This document shows positions 44,017-53,717 of a stretch of DNA of 64,000 bases, piece by piece (the stretch's first letter is position 1; each line of letters begins with the position of its first letter). Below the pieces are notes generated by a model. That model was not told the DNA's origin and did not search any database. It saw only the letters and a list, made by a program, of their open reading frames with translations. Origin of the DNA: Zavarzinia marina (GTDB lineage: Bacteria; Pseudomonadota; Alphaproteobacteria; Zavarziniales; Zavarziniaceae); the NCBI RefSeq assembly GCF_021568905.1, contig NZ_JAKGSB010000001.1, forward strand, positions 1 through 64,000. Direction: 5' to 3'. Made by a program: the position numbers and the translations under genes.

Positions 44017-47000
44017 TCAGGCGATGTCGGGCAGGATGTCCTCGATCGGCACCGGCCGGGCGATGGTATAGCCCTGCGCCATGTCGACGCCGAGATCGCG
44101 CAGGAGGTCCAGGGTCGCCTGGTCCTCGACGAATTCGGCGATGGTGCGGGCACCGAACTTGTGGCCGAGATCGTTGATCGATTCGACGATGGCCCGGTCC
44201 ACCGGGCTGTTCACGATCTGGCGCACGAAATTGCCGTCGATCTTCAACTGGTCGACCGGGAACCGGCGCAGATAGGAGAAGGAACTGAGGCCGGCCCCGA
44301 AATCGTCCAGCGTGATGCCGCAGCCGATGGCCCGGACCGAAGCGACGAATTCGCTGGCCGCCTCCAGATTGTCGATGAGGGCGGTCTCGGTAATCTCGAA
44401 ATTGAGGCGGCGGGGCTCGATGCCCGAAGCTTCCAATTCGGCCCTGACGAAAGGCCAGAGGTTCGGATCGTTCAGGGAATTGGCCGAGAGATTGATCGCC
44501 AGCGAGAAGTCGCCGAGGGCGCGCAGCCGAGGTCCATAGCGGCGCAGCGTGGTCTGGATCACCCAGCGGTCGATCTCGCCCATCAGGTCGTAGCGTTCCG
44601 CCGCCGGAATGAAGGCGCCGGGGAACATCATCTCGCCGTTCTCGTCCTCGAGGCGCAGCAGGATCTCGAAATAGCGCCGGGTGCCGTCGCCGCCGTCCTG
44701 GAGATAGGTGATGCGCTGGGCGAAGATCCGGAAGCGGTCCTCGGCGATGGCGCTGCGGATGCCGGACGCGATCTGGATGTCGCGGTGGTAACGCCCGGCC
44801 TCGCTCTCTTCCGGGCGATAGAGGCTGACCCGGTTGCGCCCGGTCGATTTCGCCGTGTAGCAGGCGACGTCGGCGCGGCTCATCAATTCGCCGACGGCGA
44901 TGCCCTCGACCGGGATTTCGGCGATGCCGGCGCTGGCGGTCAGGGCGAAGCCGCGGCCTTCCCAGGCGAAGGGCAGGGCGGCGACGGCGCGGATCACGGC
45001 CTTGCCGATCTGTTCCGCCTCGTCCAGGGGGCATTCCATCAGGATGGCGAATTCGTCGCCGCCCAGGCGGTGAACCTCGTCGCCGGGCCGGATGTTGGCG
45101 CGGATGGCCTCCGCGACCGCGACCAGCAGCGCGTTGCCGGCGGCATGGCCGGCGCTGTCGTTCAGGATCTTGAAGCGGTCGAGATCGATGAAGCACAGGC
45201 TGATCCGCCGGCGGCCCAGCCTGACCATCTCGTCCGCCTCGGCCAGGCGCTGCTCCAGCGCCTTGCGGTTGGGCAGGCCGGTCAGGGGATCGATCAGGGC
45301 CGATTGCGCCAGCTCGTTCTGCAGCGTGCGGGCCGGGGTCACGTCCTGGAACACCAGTACCGCGCCGATCAGCCGGCCCTCGACGTCGCGGATCGGCGCC
45401 GCGGAATCCCGCACCGTCAGGCGCTTGCCGTCGCGGGTGGTCAGACTGGTGTCGTCGCGCATGTAATAGGGGACGAGGTCTCGCAGGCACGCCCGGACCG
45501 CGCAGGGCGGGTGATTGCCCATGGGATCGACCACGTCGAAGATGTCGTGCACCGGACGGCCCACCGCTTCGCCGAGGGTCCAGCCGGTCATGGCTTCGGC
45601 CACCGGGTTCATGAACGTGATGTTGGCGTCGGTATCGGTACAGATCACCGCGTCGCCGATCGAACAGAGCGTGATCCGCAGGCGCTCCTTCTCCTCGAAC
45701 AGGGCGGCGGTCAGGGCGCGCAGGTCGTCTTCCGAACGCTTCTGCGCGCTGATGTCGACATGGGTGCCGATCATGCGCCGCGCGCGTCCGTCCGCATTGC
45801 GGGCGACGACCCGGCCCCGGTCGAGAATCCAGATCCAGCGGCCGTCGCGGTGACGCATGCGGAATTCGCATTCGAAACCGTCGACGCCGCCGTCGATGCA
45901 GGCGGCGTCGAGCTCTTCGGCATGGGCCTTGTCGTCCGGGTGGATCAGGCGGGTCCATTCCGCCGAACTGTCCGATATCTCGTCGTCGCCATAACCGAGC
46001 ATCGCCTTCCAGACGGGCGAGTAATAGGTGCGGCCGGCGGTGATGTCGCGATCCCAGACGCCGTGGCGCGCACTTTCGAGCGCGAAATTCCAGCGGCTCT
46101 CGCTCACCGCGAGCGCCTCCTCGGCGCGTTTGCGCTGGTCGATGTTTTCGATCTGGGAGATGAACTGAACGACGCGGCCGTCCTCGTCACGCATCGCGGA
46201 CACCGCGAGATGGCCCCAGACCGCCTTGCCGTCGGCCCGGATGTACCGCTTTTCCAGGAAATAGCTGTCCGCTTCGTTGCGCAGCAGGCGATCCACCTGG
46301 GCGAGGTCCTTGGAAAGATCCTCCGGGTGGGTGAACTGGGCGAAATTCATCCGCGTCAATTCGTCGGCGGTATAGCCCAGCATGTCGCACAGGGCCCGGT
46401 TGACGCGGGTCAGACGGCCGTCGCTCGTCACCAGCGTCATGCCGATGGCGGCATTGTCCATGGCGCCACGAAAACGTCGCTCGCTTTCCACGAGGCTGGA
46501 CTGGCCGCGGCGGTGCTGGTCCAGCGTCAGGGCGACGAAGAAGGGCGCGACGAGGGCGAGCCAGACGGGAAGATTTCGGGACGGGCCGTCGCCGCCGTCC
46601 GCGTCCGGATCGGCGAAGCCCATCGCCATCAGCACGAGAATGGCGCAGGCGGCCGAGAGTATGGCCATGGCGAAACGGTCGAGACGGACCGCCGCCAGCA
46701 TCAGGACGACGCAGATCAGCACCATCGGTGCCTGGCTGACCGTCGACAGGTAGAAGGAGAGGATCAGGCAGGTGCTGGCGACGATGCCGAATTCGAGGCC
46801 CCGGCGCCCGCCGAAGGTTCTGGCGATGGCCTTGGCGTCGGCCGCGAAGACGATCGGCATGACGATCACGGCGCCCAGCGCCGAGCCCGACCACCAGCCC
46901 CAGAACACCGTCCAGAAGCCGCCGGCGCCGTCATGGCCGAAGCCGCAGAGCCCGGCGCCGAGGGCGGCGACGAAGGGCGCGGCGATGCCGGCCACGGCCA

Positions 47001-47424
47001 GCACGGGCAGTTCGATCATGGCGGCGCCGCGGTCGAACGGCAGACGGTCGATCAGCCAGGCGGCCACGGAAATCTCGAGGATATCGGCCGCGGTCAGGGC
47101 ACCGGCGGCGGTCGGGGGGGCACCGAAGGCAAGCGCGGTGGCGAAGCCGCCGACGGCGGCGCCGAACAGCAGCGCCGCGACGTTGAGGTCGCGGTCGCGG
47201 AACATCAGCGCGATCAGGACGGCGTTGGCGGGCCAGACGGTCGGGGCGTGTCCGGTCAGGCGCGTGAGCAGAATGCCGGCGACGGCGAGCACCGCGTAGA
47301 GGCCGAAGGCCCCGACCACGGTCCGCGTCGCGTCATTGCGTCTCTCGGCGGCACGGGAATCCCGCCGTCGCCCCAGCAGCGAAGAGGCGGTGGAATAGGC
47401 GCGTTCGTGGGGGGGAGCCGTCAA
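44017..47424 (-). CDS. MASE1-PAS-PAS-PAS-GGDEF-EAL cyclic-di-GMP protein
   Basis: A membrane sensor of about 1,135 residues. Residues ~30-310 are a MASE1 membrane sensor with 8-10 helices (PTVWPANAVLIALM). Three PAS domains follow (about 313-430, 441-560, 580-695), then GGDEF (about 705-870) with an intact RLGGDEF at 786-792, and EAL (about 880-1130). The EAL triplet is EIL (about 920-922) in YFEILLRLEDENGE; the DDFGAG loop and NLSANSL are intact, so phosphodiesterase activity is possible. The TTG at 47424 is preferred since AAGGGAGA lies eight bases upstream; a TTG at 47472 lacks one. No partner receptor is nearby. Confidence 0.9.
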   Translation of the reverse strand: MTAPPHERAYSTASSLLGRRRDSRAAERRNDATRTVVGAFGLYAVLAVAGILLTRLTGHAPTVWPANAVLIALMFRDRDLNVAALLFGAAVGGFATALAFGAPPTAAGALTAADILEISVAAWLIDRLPFDRGAAMIELPVLAVAGIAAPFVAALGAGLCGFGHDGAGGFWTVFWGWWSGSALGAVIVMPIVFAADAKAIARTFGGRRGLEFGIVASTCLILSFYLSTVSQAPMVLICVVLMLAAVRLDRFAMAILSAACAILVLMAMGFADPDADGGDGPSRNLPVWLALVAPFFVALTLDQHRRGQSSLVESERRFRGAMDNAAIGMTLVTSDGRLTRVNRALCDMLGYTADELTRMNFAQFTHPEDLSKDLAQVDRLLRNEADSYFLEKRYIRADGKAVWGHLAVSAMRDEDGRVVQFISQIENIDQRKRAEEALAVSESRWNFALESARHGVWDRDITAGRTYYSPVWKAMLGYGDDEISDSSAEWTRLIHPDDKAHAEELDAACIDGGVDGFECEFRMRHRDGRWIWILDRGRVVARNADGRARRMIGTHVDISAQKRSEDDLRALTAALFEEKERLRITLCSIGDAVICTDTDANITFMNPVAEAMTGWTLGEAVGRPVHDIFDVVDPMGNHPPCAVRACLRDLVPYYMRDDTSLTTRDGKRLTVRDSAAPIRDVEGRLIGAVLVFQDVTPARTLQNELAQSALIDPLTGLPNRKALEQRLAEADEMVRLGRRRISLCFIDLDRFKILNDSAGHAAGNALLVAVAEAIRANIRPGDEVHRLGGDEFAILMECPLDEAEQIGKAVIRAVAALPFAWEGRGFALTASAGIAEIPVEGIAVGELMSRADVACYTAKSTGRNRVSLYRPEESEAGRYHRDIQIASGIRSAIAEDRFRIFAQRITYLQDGGDGTRRYFEILLRLEDENGEMMFPGAFIPAAERYDLMGEIDRWVIQTTLRRYGPRLRALGDFSLAINLSANSLNDPNLWPFVRAELEASGIEPRRLNFEITETALIDNLEAASEFVASVRAIGCGITLDDFGAGLSSFSYLRRFPVDQLKIDGNFVRQIVNSPVDRAIVESINDLGHKFGARTIAEFVEDQATLDLLRDLGVDMAQGYTIARPVPIEDILPDIA

Positions 47425-47583
47425 TCTGTCGATCTCCCTTGCCTGGAGTTCGGATTCGAACGGCGGCCGCAAGAGCCGAGCGCGCTGGATTTTAGACGTT
47501 CTGTCATGATCGTTTCGCTGACCTGGCCCGATCGGCCCAGATTGGATGTATTGCGATCCTCTCCGGTGGGAATTAAGGACAGG

Positions 47584-48609
47584 TTAAGCAGATACCGAGA
47601 GCGGCGCTCGCAGGTTGTGCCGCCGGCGATATTCGCGCGGCTGCAACCCCGTCCATTTCTTGAAGGCGCGATGGAACGAACTGGGTTCGGAAAAGCCGAG
47701 ACGGGCCGCGATCTCGGCGACGCTGGCGTCACCCCGGGCCAGGCACTGGACCGCGAGGTCGCGGCGCAGCGAATCCTTGATCGACTGATAGCTCTCGCCC
47801 TCGCCGTCGAGGCGGCGGCGGAGCGTCGAGGCGGACATGTGCAGGCCCGCCGCCAGCGTGTCGAAATCGGGCCATTCGGTCGGTGGCTGGCGGCGCAGGC
47901 TCTGGCGCACCCGGACCGTCAGACTGTCGTTTGAACGGTATTTGACCAGGATGTTGGCCGGCGCCTTGCGCAGAAAGGACTTCAGTTCCGCCTCGCTGCG
48001 CTTCACCGGCAGGTCCAGGACGGCGGCGTCGAATTCCAGCCGCGTGCGCGACCGCCCGAAATGCAGGTCGTGGGTGAAGAGGGTGCGGTAGTCGTCGGTA
48101 TAGGCGGGTTCCGGACAGCGGAACGATGCGGCCCGCAGCGGAATGCGCCGTCCCGCCAGCCAGCAGGTCAGGCCGTAGACGATCAGCCAGAAGGTGCAAT
48201 AGGTGAAGGCCCGGCGCGGCGGGCCGTGCTCATCGAGGGTGATCGCCGCGCGCTCGCCCTCCAGCGACAATCGGGCCTCGAAATCGTCGAGGATCAGGCC
48301 GATGAAGCGCAGCGCCCGGCGCAGACCCTGGCCCACCGTCGGCGCGCCATGGGCGCTGCGGCACATCAGGGTGAAACTGCCCGGACGCATGGGATGGCTG
48401 TCCATGGCGAAGAATTCGCAATCCAGCGCCTGCGCGAGGCCGAGCCAGAGCGCGGCATATTGAGTCGCCGGCACCCGCGCTTCCGCCTCCCGCAGCAGGG
48501 CGGGGTCGATGCCGGCCGCCGCCAGAAGCGCCTCCACCCGGACATCGCGGGCACGTGCCTCCACCAGGGCTTCCTCGACCAGATGAATCGAAATGGTGCC
48601 GCGCTGCAT
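47584..48609 (-). CDS. AraC family regulator with arabinose-binding-like N-terminal domain
   Basis: A 341-residue transcription factor of the OruR/ArgR-like group (PF12625): an N-terminal sensor domain of ~190 residues and a C-terminal AraC DNA-binding domain (about 230-330) with LAAGLHMSASTLRRRL and the second helix region VAEIAARLGFSEPSSFHRAF. ATG 48609 (MQRGTISIHLVEEAL) gives the family length, although its ribosome binding site is weak. It is divergent from the acyl-CoA synthetase gene and probably regulates that fatty-acid operon; a strong palindrome lies between them. Confidence 0.9.
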   Translation of the reverse strand: MQRGTISIHLVEEALVEARARDVRVEALLAAAGIDPALLREAEARVPATQYAALWLGLAQALDCEFFAMDSHPMRPGSFTLMCRSAHGAPTVGQGLRRALRFIGLILDDFEARLSLEGERAAITLDEHGPPRRAFTYCTFWLIVYGLTCWLAGRRIPLRAASFRCPEPAYTDDYRTLFTHDLHFGRSRTRLEFDAAVLDLPVKRSEAELKSFLRKAPANILVKYRSNDSLTVRVRQSLRRQPPTEWPDFDTLAAGLHMSASTLRRRLDGEGESYQSIKDSLRRDLAVQCLARGDASVAEIAARLGFSEPSSFHRAFKKWTGLQPREYRRRHNLRAPLSVSA

Positions 48610-48689
48610 GGTTCCGGCCTGGCGCCCCCTCCTGTTGCAAAAACGGTCGAACGATTTGGAGCCTGGGGCCATTGTAGCCGTCATGCAAT

Positions 48690-48703
48690 TGGGCTTAAGC
48701 CCA
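48690..48703. promoter_or_regulatory. 14-bp perfect palindrome between AraC regulator and acyl-CoA operon
   Basis: TGGGCTTAAGCCCA is perfectly symmetric and is flanked by ATGCA and TGCAT on its outer sides. It lies 49 bp before the acyl-CoA synthetase start and 81 bp before the regulator start. It could be an operator or the core of a divergent promoter. Confidence 0.55.
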
Positions 48704-48751
48704 TGCATCAAACGGCGGATGCCGCAACAAAGCCGCAAGGGAGACGCGCAG

Positions 48752-50401
48752 ATGAAGCGTGCCTATGATTCCGTGATCGCCAATTTCTCGGTTCCGGCGC
48801 TCGAGAAGGAACTGCTGAAGGGCAGTCTGGCCGGCGGTCTCAATGCCTGTCTCGAATGCTGCGACGCCCATGTCGGCGCCGGCAAGGTGGCCCTCCACTA
48901 CGAGAGCAAGGACGGGGCGAGCGCCGACTACACCTTCGAGCAGATGCAGGCGCTGTCGGCCCGCTTCGCCAATGTCCTGAAGGCCCGGGGCGTCAAGCCG
49001 GGCGACCGGGTCTCCGGCCTGCTGCCGCGCACCCCCGAGCTGCTGATCACCATCCTCGGCACCTGGCGGGCCGGCGCGGTCTATCAGCCGCTGTTCACCG
49101 CCTTCGGCCCGAAGGCGATCGAGCACCGGGTGAAGACGGCGGAAAGCCGCTTCGTCGTCACCGATCTCGGCAATCGGGGCAAGCTGACGGACGTCAAGGA
49201 TTGCCCGCCGGTCCTGACCGTGGGCGATGCGGTGCCGGACGGCGACCTGAACTTCCATGCCGAACTGGACGCCCAGTCGACCGATTTCGAGCCGGTGCCG
49301 CGCGCGCCCGACGATGCCTTCCTGCTGATGTTCACCTCCGGCACCACGGGCCTGCCCAAGGGCGTGCCGGTGCCCCTGAAGGCGCTGCTCTCCTTCGGCG
49401 TCTACATGCGCGATGCCGTCGATCTGCGGCCGGACGACGTGTTCTGGAACATCGCCGATCCGGGTTGGGCTTACGGCCTCTATTACGCCGTCACCGGGCC
49501 CCTGCTGCTCGGCCATGGCACCATGTTCTACGACGGTGGCTTCACGGTCGAATCGACTTATGGCCTGATCGAGAAGCTGGGCATCACCAATCTCGCCGGC
49601 TCGCCCACCGCCTATCGCCTGCTGATCGCGGCCGGGGCGGAAGCGGCGGCGGCGGTCAAGGGCAGGCTCCGCGTCGTCTCCTCCGCCGGCGAGCCCCTGA
49701 ACCCGGAGGTGATCCGCTGGTTCGACGAACATCTGGCCGCGCCCATCAACGATCACTACGGCCAGACGGAACTCGGCATGGTGGTCAACAACCACCATGG
49801 TCTCGACCATCCGATCCGCATGGGTTCCGCCGGTCTCTCCATGCCCGGCTATCGCGCCGTGGTGGTGAACGAGGAGGGCACGGAAGAAATGCCGGTCGGC
49901 AAGCCCGGCATCCTGGCGATCGACCGCAGCCAGTCGCCGCTGTTCTGGTTCCCCGGCTATCTGAACCGCGACACGCCCAGCTTCGTCGGCCCCTATTACC
50001 TGACCGGCGATACGGTCGAATGGAACGACGACGGTTCGGTCAGCTTCGTCGGCCGCTCGGACGACATCATCACCTCGTCCGGCTATCGCATCGGGCCCTT
50101 CGACGTCGAAAGCGCCCTGATCGAACATGCGGCGGTGATCGAGGCGGCTGTGGTCGGCAAGCCGGACCCCGAGCGGACCGAGATCGTCAAGGCCTTCGTC
50201 GTCCTCGCCAAGGGGTTCGAGGCGTCGGACGCGCTGGCGGAAGAATTGCAGCAGCATGTGCGCAAGCGTCTCTCGACCCACGCCTTCCCGCGCGAGATCG
50301 AATTCGTCGCCGATCTGCCGAAGACCCCCAGCGGCAAGGTCCAGCGCTTCATCCTGCGCAACCAGGAAGTCGCCAAGTCGAAGGAAAGCAACGCCGCCTG
50401 A
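48752..50401 (+). CDS. Acyl-CoA synthetase (AMP-forming)
   Basis: A 549-residue adenylate-forming ligase that activates a carboxylic acid with ATP and CoA. Motifs are complete: FTSGTTGLPKGV (A3), DHYGQTELG (A5), YLTGDTVEW (A7), GRSDDIITSSGYRIGP (A8) and the catalytic Lys in PKTPSGKVQRF (A10). The overall form resembles medium/short-chain acyl-CoA ligases. AAGGGAG upstream fixes ATG 48752. It leads an operon with a dehydrogenase, thiolase and acyl-CoA dehydrogenase, so the acid is probably then beta-oxidised. The chain length or branching is not readable. Confidence 0.92.
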   Translation: MKRAYDSVIANFSVPALEKELLKGSLAGGLNACLECCDAHVGAGKVALHYESKDGASADYTFEQMQALSARFANVLKARGVKPGDRVSGLLPRTPELLITILGTWRAGAVYQPLFTAFGPKAIEHRVKTAESRFVVTDLGNRGKLTDVKDCPPVLTVGDAVPDGDLNFHAELDAQSTDFEPVPRAPDDAFLLMFTSGTTGLPKGVPVPLKALLSFGVYMRDAVDLRPDDVFWNIADPGWAYGLYYAVTGPLLLGHGTMFYDGGFTVESTYGLIEKLGITNLAGSPTAYRLLIAAGAEAAAAVKGRLRVVSSAGEPLNPEVIRWFDEHLAAPINDHYGQTELGMVVNNHHGLDHPIRMGSAGLSMPGYRAVVVNEEGTEEMPVGKPGILAIDRSQSPLFWFPGYLNRDTPSFVGPYYLTGDTVEWNDDGSVSFVGRSDDIITSSGYRIGPFDVESALIEHAAVIEAAVVGKPDPERTEIVKAFVVLAKGFEASDALAEELQQHVRKRLSTHAFPREIEFVADLPKTPSGKVQRFILRNQEVAKSKESNAA

Positions 50402-50460
50402 GCATTCCCCCCGCAAGGGGAGGGGCGGTGTCGAGCAGCAGCAATTACGCCCTCTCATAT

Positions 50461-50544
50461 CGTCGTCCCGGCGGAGGCCGGGACCTTGAGGGGATTAGGT
50501 GGAGCCCTCTCCGTCGCGAGATCCCGGCCTGCGCCGGGATGACG
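50461..50544 (-). repeat. ~84-bp palindromic repeat, copy 2 (inverted)
   Basis: Read on the minus strand, this element begins CGTCATCCCGGCGCAGGCCG and ends CCGGCCTCCGCCGGGACGAC, and aligns along its length with the copy at 12841-12920. It lies between the acyl-CoA synthetase and dehydrogenase genes, 42 bp before the latter's start, leaving the ribosome binding site (AGGAG) intact. A fragment resembling the 4112-4211 repeat (CCCCCCGCAAGGGGAGGGGC) sits just upstream at 50407-50426. Confidence 0.85.
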
Positions 50545-50585
50545 AGTGGGGGGTGGGTCGAGACGATTTTTTTCAGGAGCCTGAC

Positions 50586-51350
50586 GTGCAGATCACGGGC
50601 AAGACCTTCATCACGACCGGCGGCGCTTCGGGCCTCGGGCTCGCCACGGCCAGGATGGTGGTGGCGGCGGGCGGCAATGCCGTTCTCGTCGACGTCAATC
50701 CGAACGGGGCGGCGGTCGCCGACGAACTGGGACCCAACGCGATCTTCGTGAAGACCGACGTCACCAATGCCGATGACGCCCAGGCCGCCGTCGACGCGGC
50801 GCTGGCCAGGTTCGGCGCGGTCCATGGTCTGGCCAATTGCGCCGGCATCGTCATCGGCGAGAAGGTGGTGGGCCGCGAGGCGCCCCACAAGCTCGATACG
50901 TTCGCCAAGGTGATCGGCGTCAATCTGATCGGCGCCTTCAACATGCTGCGCGTCGCCGCCTTCGCCATGGCCAGGAACGAGCCGGGCGAGGACGGCGAGC
51001 GCGGCGTGATCGTCAACACCGCCTCGATCGCCGCCTACGACGGCCAGATCGGCCAGGCCGCCTATGCCGCCTCCAAGGGCGGCGTGGTCGGCATGACCCT
51101 GCCGATCGCGCGTGAACTGGCGCGTTCCGGCATCCGCGTCGTCTCCATCGCCCCCGGCACCTTCGAGACGCCGATGATGGCGGGCATGGCGCAGGAGGTG
51201 AAGGACAGCCTGGGCAAGCTCGTGCCCTTCCCGTCGCGGCTCGGCGATCCCGCCGAATTCGCCGCCCTGGTCAAGCATATCGCCGAGAACCGCATGCTGA
51301 ACGGCGAGGTGATCCGTCTCGACGGCGCGCTTCGCATGGCCGCGAAATAA
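50586..51350 (+). CDS. Short-chain dehydrogenase of the HSD10 type (3-hydroxyacyl-CoA dehydrogenase)
   Basis: A 254-residue NAD-dependent short-chain dehydrogenase resembling mitochondrial 17beta-HSD type 10, which acts on 2-methyl-3-hydroxybutyryl-CoA and other 3-hydroxyacyl-CoAs. Motifs: [21 protein letters not shown], catalytic Ser in [14 protein letters not shown] and YAASKGG, then [12 protein letters not shown]. The start is GTG 50586 with AGGAG eight bases upstream. It supplies the third step of beta-oxidation next to the thiolase and acyl-CoA dehydrogenase. Confidence 0.9.
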   Translation: MQITGKTFITTGGASGLGLATARMVVAAGGNAVLVDVNPNGAAVADELGPNAIFVKTDVTNADDAQAAVDAALARFGAVHGLANCAGIVIGEKVVGREAPHKLDTFAKVIGVNLIGAFNMLRVAAFAMARNEPGEDGERGVIVNTASIAAYDGQIGQAAYAASKGGVVGMTLPIARELARSGIRVVSIAPGTFETPMMAGMAQEVKDSLGKLVPFPSRLGDPAEFAALVKHIAENRMLNGEVIRLDGALRMAAK

Positions 51351-51364
51351 CGAGGAGAGGAACC

Positions 51365-52540
51365 ATGGAAGACCCCATCGTCATCGTCGGCGCCGCCCGC
51401 ACCCCCATGGGCGGGTTCCAGGGCGACCTGAAGGATTTCACCGCCTCGCAGCTCGGCTCGGCCGCGATCGGCGCCGCCCTGTCGCGCGCCGGCCTCGCGC
51501 CCGAGGCGGTCGAGGAGATCGTCTTCGGCTGCGTGCTGCCCGCCGGCCAGGGCCAGGCCCCGGCCCGTCAGGCGGCGCTGGGTGCCGGCCTGCCGCTGGG
51601 CGCCGGTGCCACCACGGTGAACAAGATGTGCGGTTCGGGCATGAAGGCGGCCATGTTCGCCCATGACCTGATCCTGGCCGGTTCCGCCGATGTCGCCGTC
51701 GCCGGCGGCATGGAGTCGATGACCAATGCGCCCTATCTGCTGGAGAAGGCGCGCGGCGGCTATCGCATGGGCCACGGCCGCGTCATGGACCATATGTTCC
51801 TCGACGGGCTGGAGGATGCCTACGACAAGGGCCGCCTGATGGGCACCTTCGCCGAGGATTGCGCGCAGAGCTTCCAGTTCAGCCGCGAGGAACAGGACGC
51901 CTATGCCATCGCCTCCCTGACCAAGGCGCAGAAGGCGATCGCCGACGGCTCCTTCGCCGGCGAGATCGTGTCCGTCACCACGAAGAAGGGCGGTGATATC
52001 TCGAGCGACGAGCAGCCACCCAAGGCCAGGATGGACAAGATCCCGACCCTTCGCCCCGCCTTCCGCGAGGGCGGCACGGTGACGGCGGCCAATTCCTCCT
52101 CCATCTCCGACGGTGCCGCGGCGCTTCTCCTGATGAAGCGATCCGAGGCCGAGAAGCGCGGCCTGACCCCGATCGCGGTGATCCGGGGCCATGCCACCCA
52201 TGCCGACAAGCCGAGCCTGTTCCCGACCGCGCCCATCGGCTCGATCGAGAAGCTCTTCGCCAGGACCGGCTGGACCAAGGCCGACGTCGATCTCTACGAG
52301 ATCAACGAAGCCTTCGCCGTCGTCGCCATGGCGGCGATCCGTGAATTGGGCCTGGATCCCGAGCGCGTGAACGTCCATGGCGGGGCCTGTGCGCTGGGCC
52401 ATCCGATCGGCGCCTCGGGCGCGCGCATCCTGGTCACGCTGCTGGCGGCCCTGCGCAAATACGACATGAAGCGCGGCGTCGCCTCGCTCTGCATCGGCGG
52501 CGGCGAAGCGACTGCCATGGCGGTCGAACTGGTGAACTGA
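51365..52540 (+). CDS. Acetyl-CoA C-acyltransferase (thiolase)
   Basis: A 391-residue thiolase that cleaves 3-ketoacyl-CoA or condenses acetyl-CoA. All catalytic residues are present: Cys in [10 protein letters not shown] (near 88), His in [17 protein letters not shown] (near 347) and Cys in [10 protein letters not shown] near the C-terminus. The ATG is 14 bp after the dehydrogenase stop, with GAGAGGA upstream. In this operon it would act in the degradative direction, releasing acetyl-CoA. Confidence 0.95.
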   Translation: MEDPIVIVGAARTPMGGFQGDLKDFTASQLGSAAIGAALSRAGLAPEAVEEIVFGCVLPAGQGQAPARQAALGAGLPLGAGATTVNKMCGSGMKAAMFAHDLILAGSADVAVAGGMESMTNAPYLLEKARGGYRMGHGRVMDHMFLDGLEDAYDKGRLMGTFAEDCAQSFQFSREEQDAYAIASLTKAQKAIADGSFAGEIVSVTTKKGGDISSDEQPPKARMDKIPTLRPAFREGGTVTAANSSSISDGAAALLLMKRSEAEKRGLTPIAVIRGHATHADKPSLFPTAPIGSIEKLFARTGWTKADVDLYEINEAFAVVAMAAIRELGLDPERVNVHGGACALGHPIGASGARILVTLLAALRKYDMKRGVASLCIGGGEATAMAVELVN

Positions 52541-52541
52541 G

Positions 52542-53681
52542 ATGAACGATTTCGGTTACACCGAGGAACAGGTCCAGATCCGCGACGCGGCGCGATCCTT
52601 CGCCGCCGAGCGCCTGGCCCCCTTCGCGGCCGACTGGGACCGCAAGCACGAATTCCCGGCCGGTGCCATCGCCGAGATGGGCGAACTCGGCTTCTTCGGC
52701 ATGGTCCTGCCGGAGGAATGGGGCGGTTCCGACACCGGCAATCTCGCCTATGCCATGGCGCTCGAAGAAATCGCGGCCGGCTGTGGTGCCGTTTCCACGA
52801 TCATGAGCGTCCACAATTCCGTGGGCTGCCTGCCGATCCATAAATTCGGCACCGACGAACAGAAGGCGCGTTTCCTGCCCGACATGGCGTCGGGCAAGGC
52901 GATCGGCGCCTTCATGCTGACGGAACCCCAGGCGGGGTCCGACGCGGCGGACCTGCGCACCCGGGCCCGGAAGGACGGCAACAGCCATTACGTCCTGAAC
53001 GGCACCAAGCAGTTCATCACCTCCGGCAAGAACGCCAAGGTGGCGGTGGTCTTCGCGGTGACCGACCCGGACGCCGGCAAGAAGGGCATTTCCGCCTTCA
53101 TCGTGCCGACCGACACGGAAGGTTACAAGGTCGCCCGGATCGAGGAAAAGCTCGGCCAGCACGCGTCCGACACCTGCCAGATCATCTTCGAGGATCTGCG
53201 CCTGCCCGCCGAGAACCTGCTGGGCAAGGAGGGGGAGGGGTACAAGATCGCCCTTTCCAACCTCGAGGGCGGGCGCATCGGCATCGCCTCGCAATCCGTC
53301 GGCATGGCGCGCGCGGCTTTCGAATACGCCAGCGCCTATGCCAAGGAACGGGTGACCTTCGGCAAGCCGATCTTCGAGCATCAGGCGGTCGCCTTCCGCC
53401 TCGCCGACATGGCGACCAGGATCCAGGCCGCCCGCCTGATGGTGCATCACGCGGCAAGGCTCCGCGAGGCGGGCCTGCCCTGCCTGGTCGAAGCCAGCCA
53501 GGCCAAGCTCTTCGCCTCCGAGATGGCGGAACAGGTCTGCTCCGCCGCGATCCAGATCCTCGGCGGTTACGGCTATCTGGCCGACTACCCGGTCGAGCGG
53601 ATCTACCGCGACGTCCGCGTCTGCCAGATCTACGAAGGCACCTCCGACGTTCAGCGCATGGTCATCGCGCGCAGCCTCTGA
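52542..53681 (+). CDS. Acyl-CoA dehydrogenase
   Basis: A 379-residue FAD enzyme that introduces the alpha,beta double bond into an acyl-CoA. It has [15 protein letters not shown], the FAD-binding [20 protein letters not shown], and the catalytic Glu in [12 protein letters not shown] (near residue 368), the position used by short/medium/short-branched-chain enzymes. The start lies 1 bp after the thiolase stop. The operon lacks an enoyl-CoA hydratase, which must come from elsewhere. Confidence 0.94.
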   Translation: MNDFGYTEEQVQIRDAARSFAAERLAPFAADWDRKHEFPAGAIAEMGELGFFGMVLPEEWGGSDTGNLAYAMALEEIAAGCGAVSTIMSVHNSVGCLPIHKFGTDEQKARFLPDMASGKAIGAFMLTEPQAGSDAADLRTRARKDGNSHYVLNGTKQFITSGKNAKVAVVFAVTDPDAGKKGISAFIVPTDTEGYKVARIEEKLGQHASDTCQIIFEDLRLPAENLLGKEGEGYKIALSNLEGGRIGIASQSVGMARAAFEYASAYAKERVTFGKPIFEHQAVAFRLADMATRIQAARLMVHHAARLREAGLPCLVEASQAKLFASEMAEQVCSAAIQILGGYGYLADYPVERIYRDVRVCQIYEGTSDVQRMVIARSL

Positions 53682-53695
53682 TCACGGAAGCGGTG

Positions 53696-53717
53696 GCCGC
53701 CCGCGTCAGCGGGCGGC
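53696..53717. terminator. Bidirectional terminator hairpin between acyl-CoA dehydrogenase and lipoprotein genes
   Basis: A perfect 9-bp stem GCCGCCCGC/GCGGGCGGC closes a GTCA loop. The loop contains the stop codon of the convergent lipoprotein gene. It lies 14 bp after the acyl-CoA dehydrogenase stop. Confidence 0.65.
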
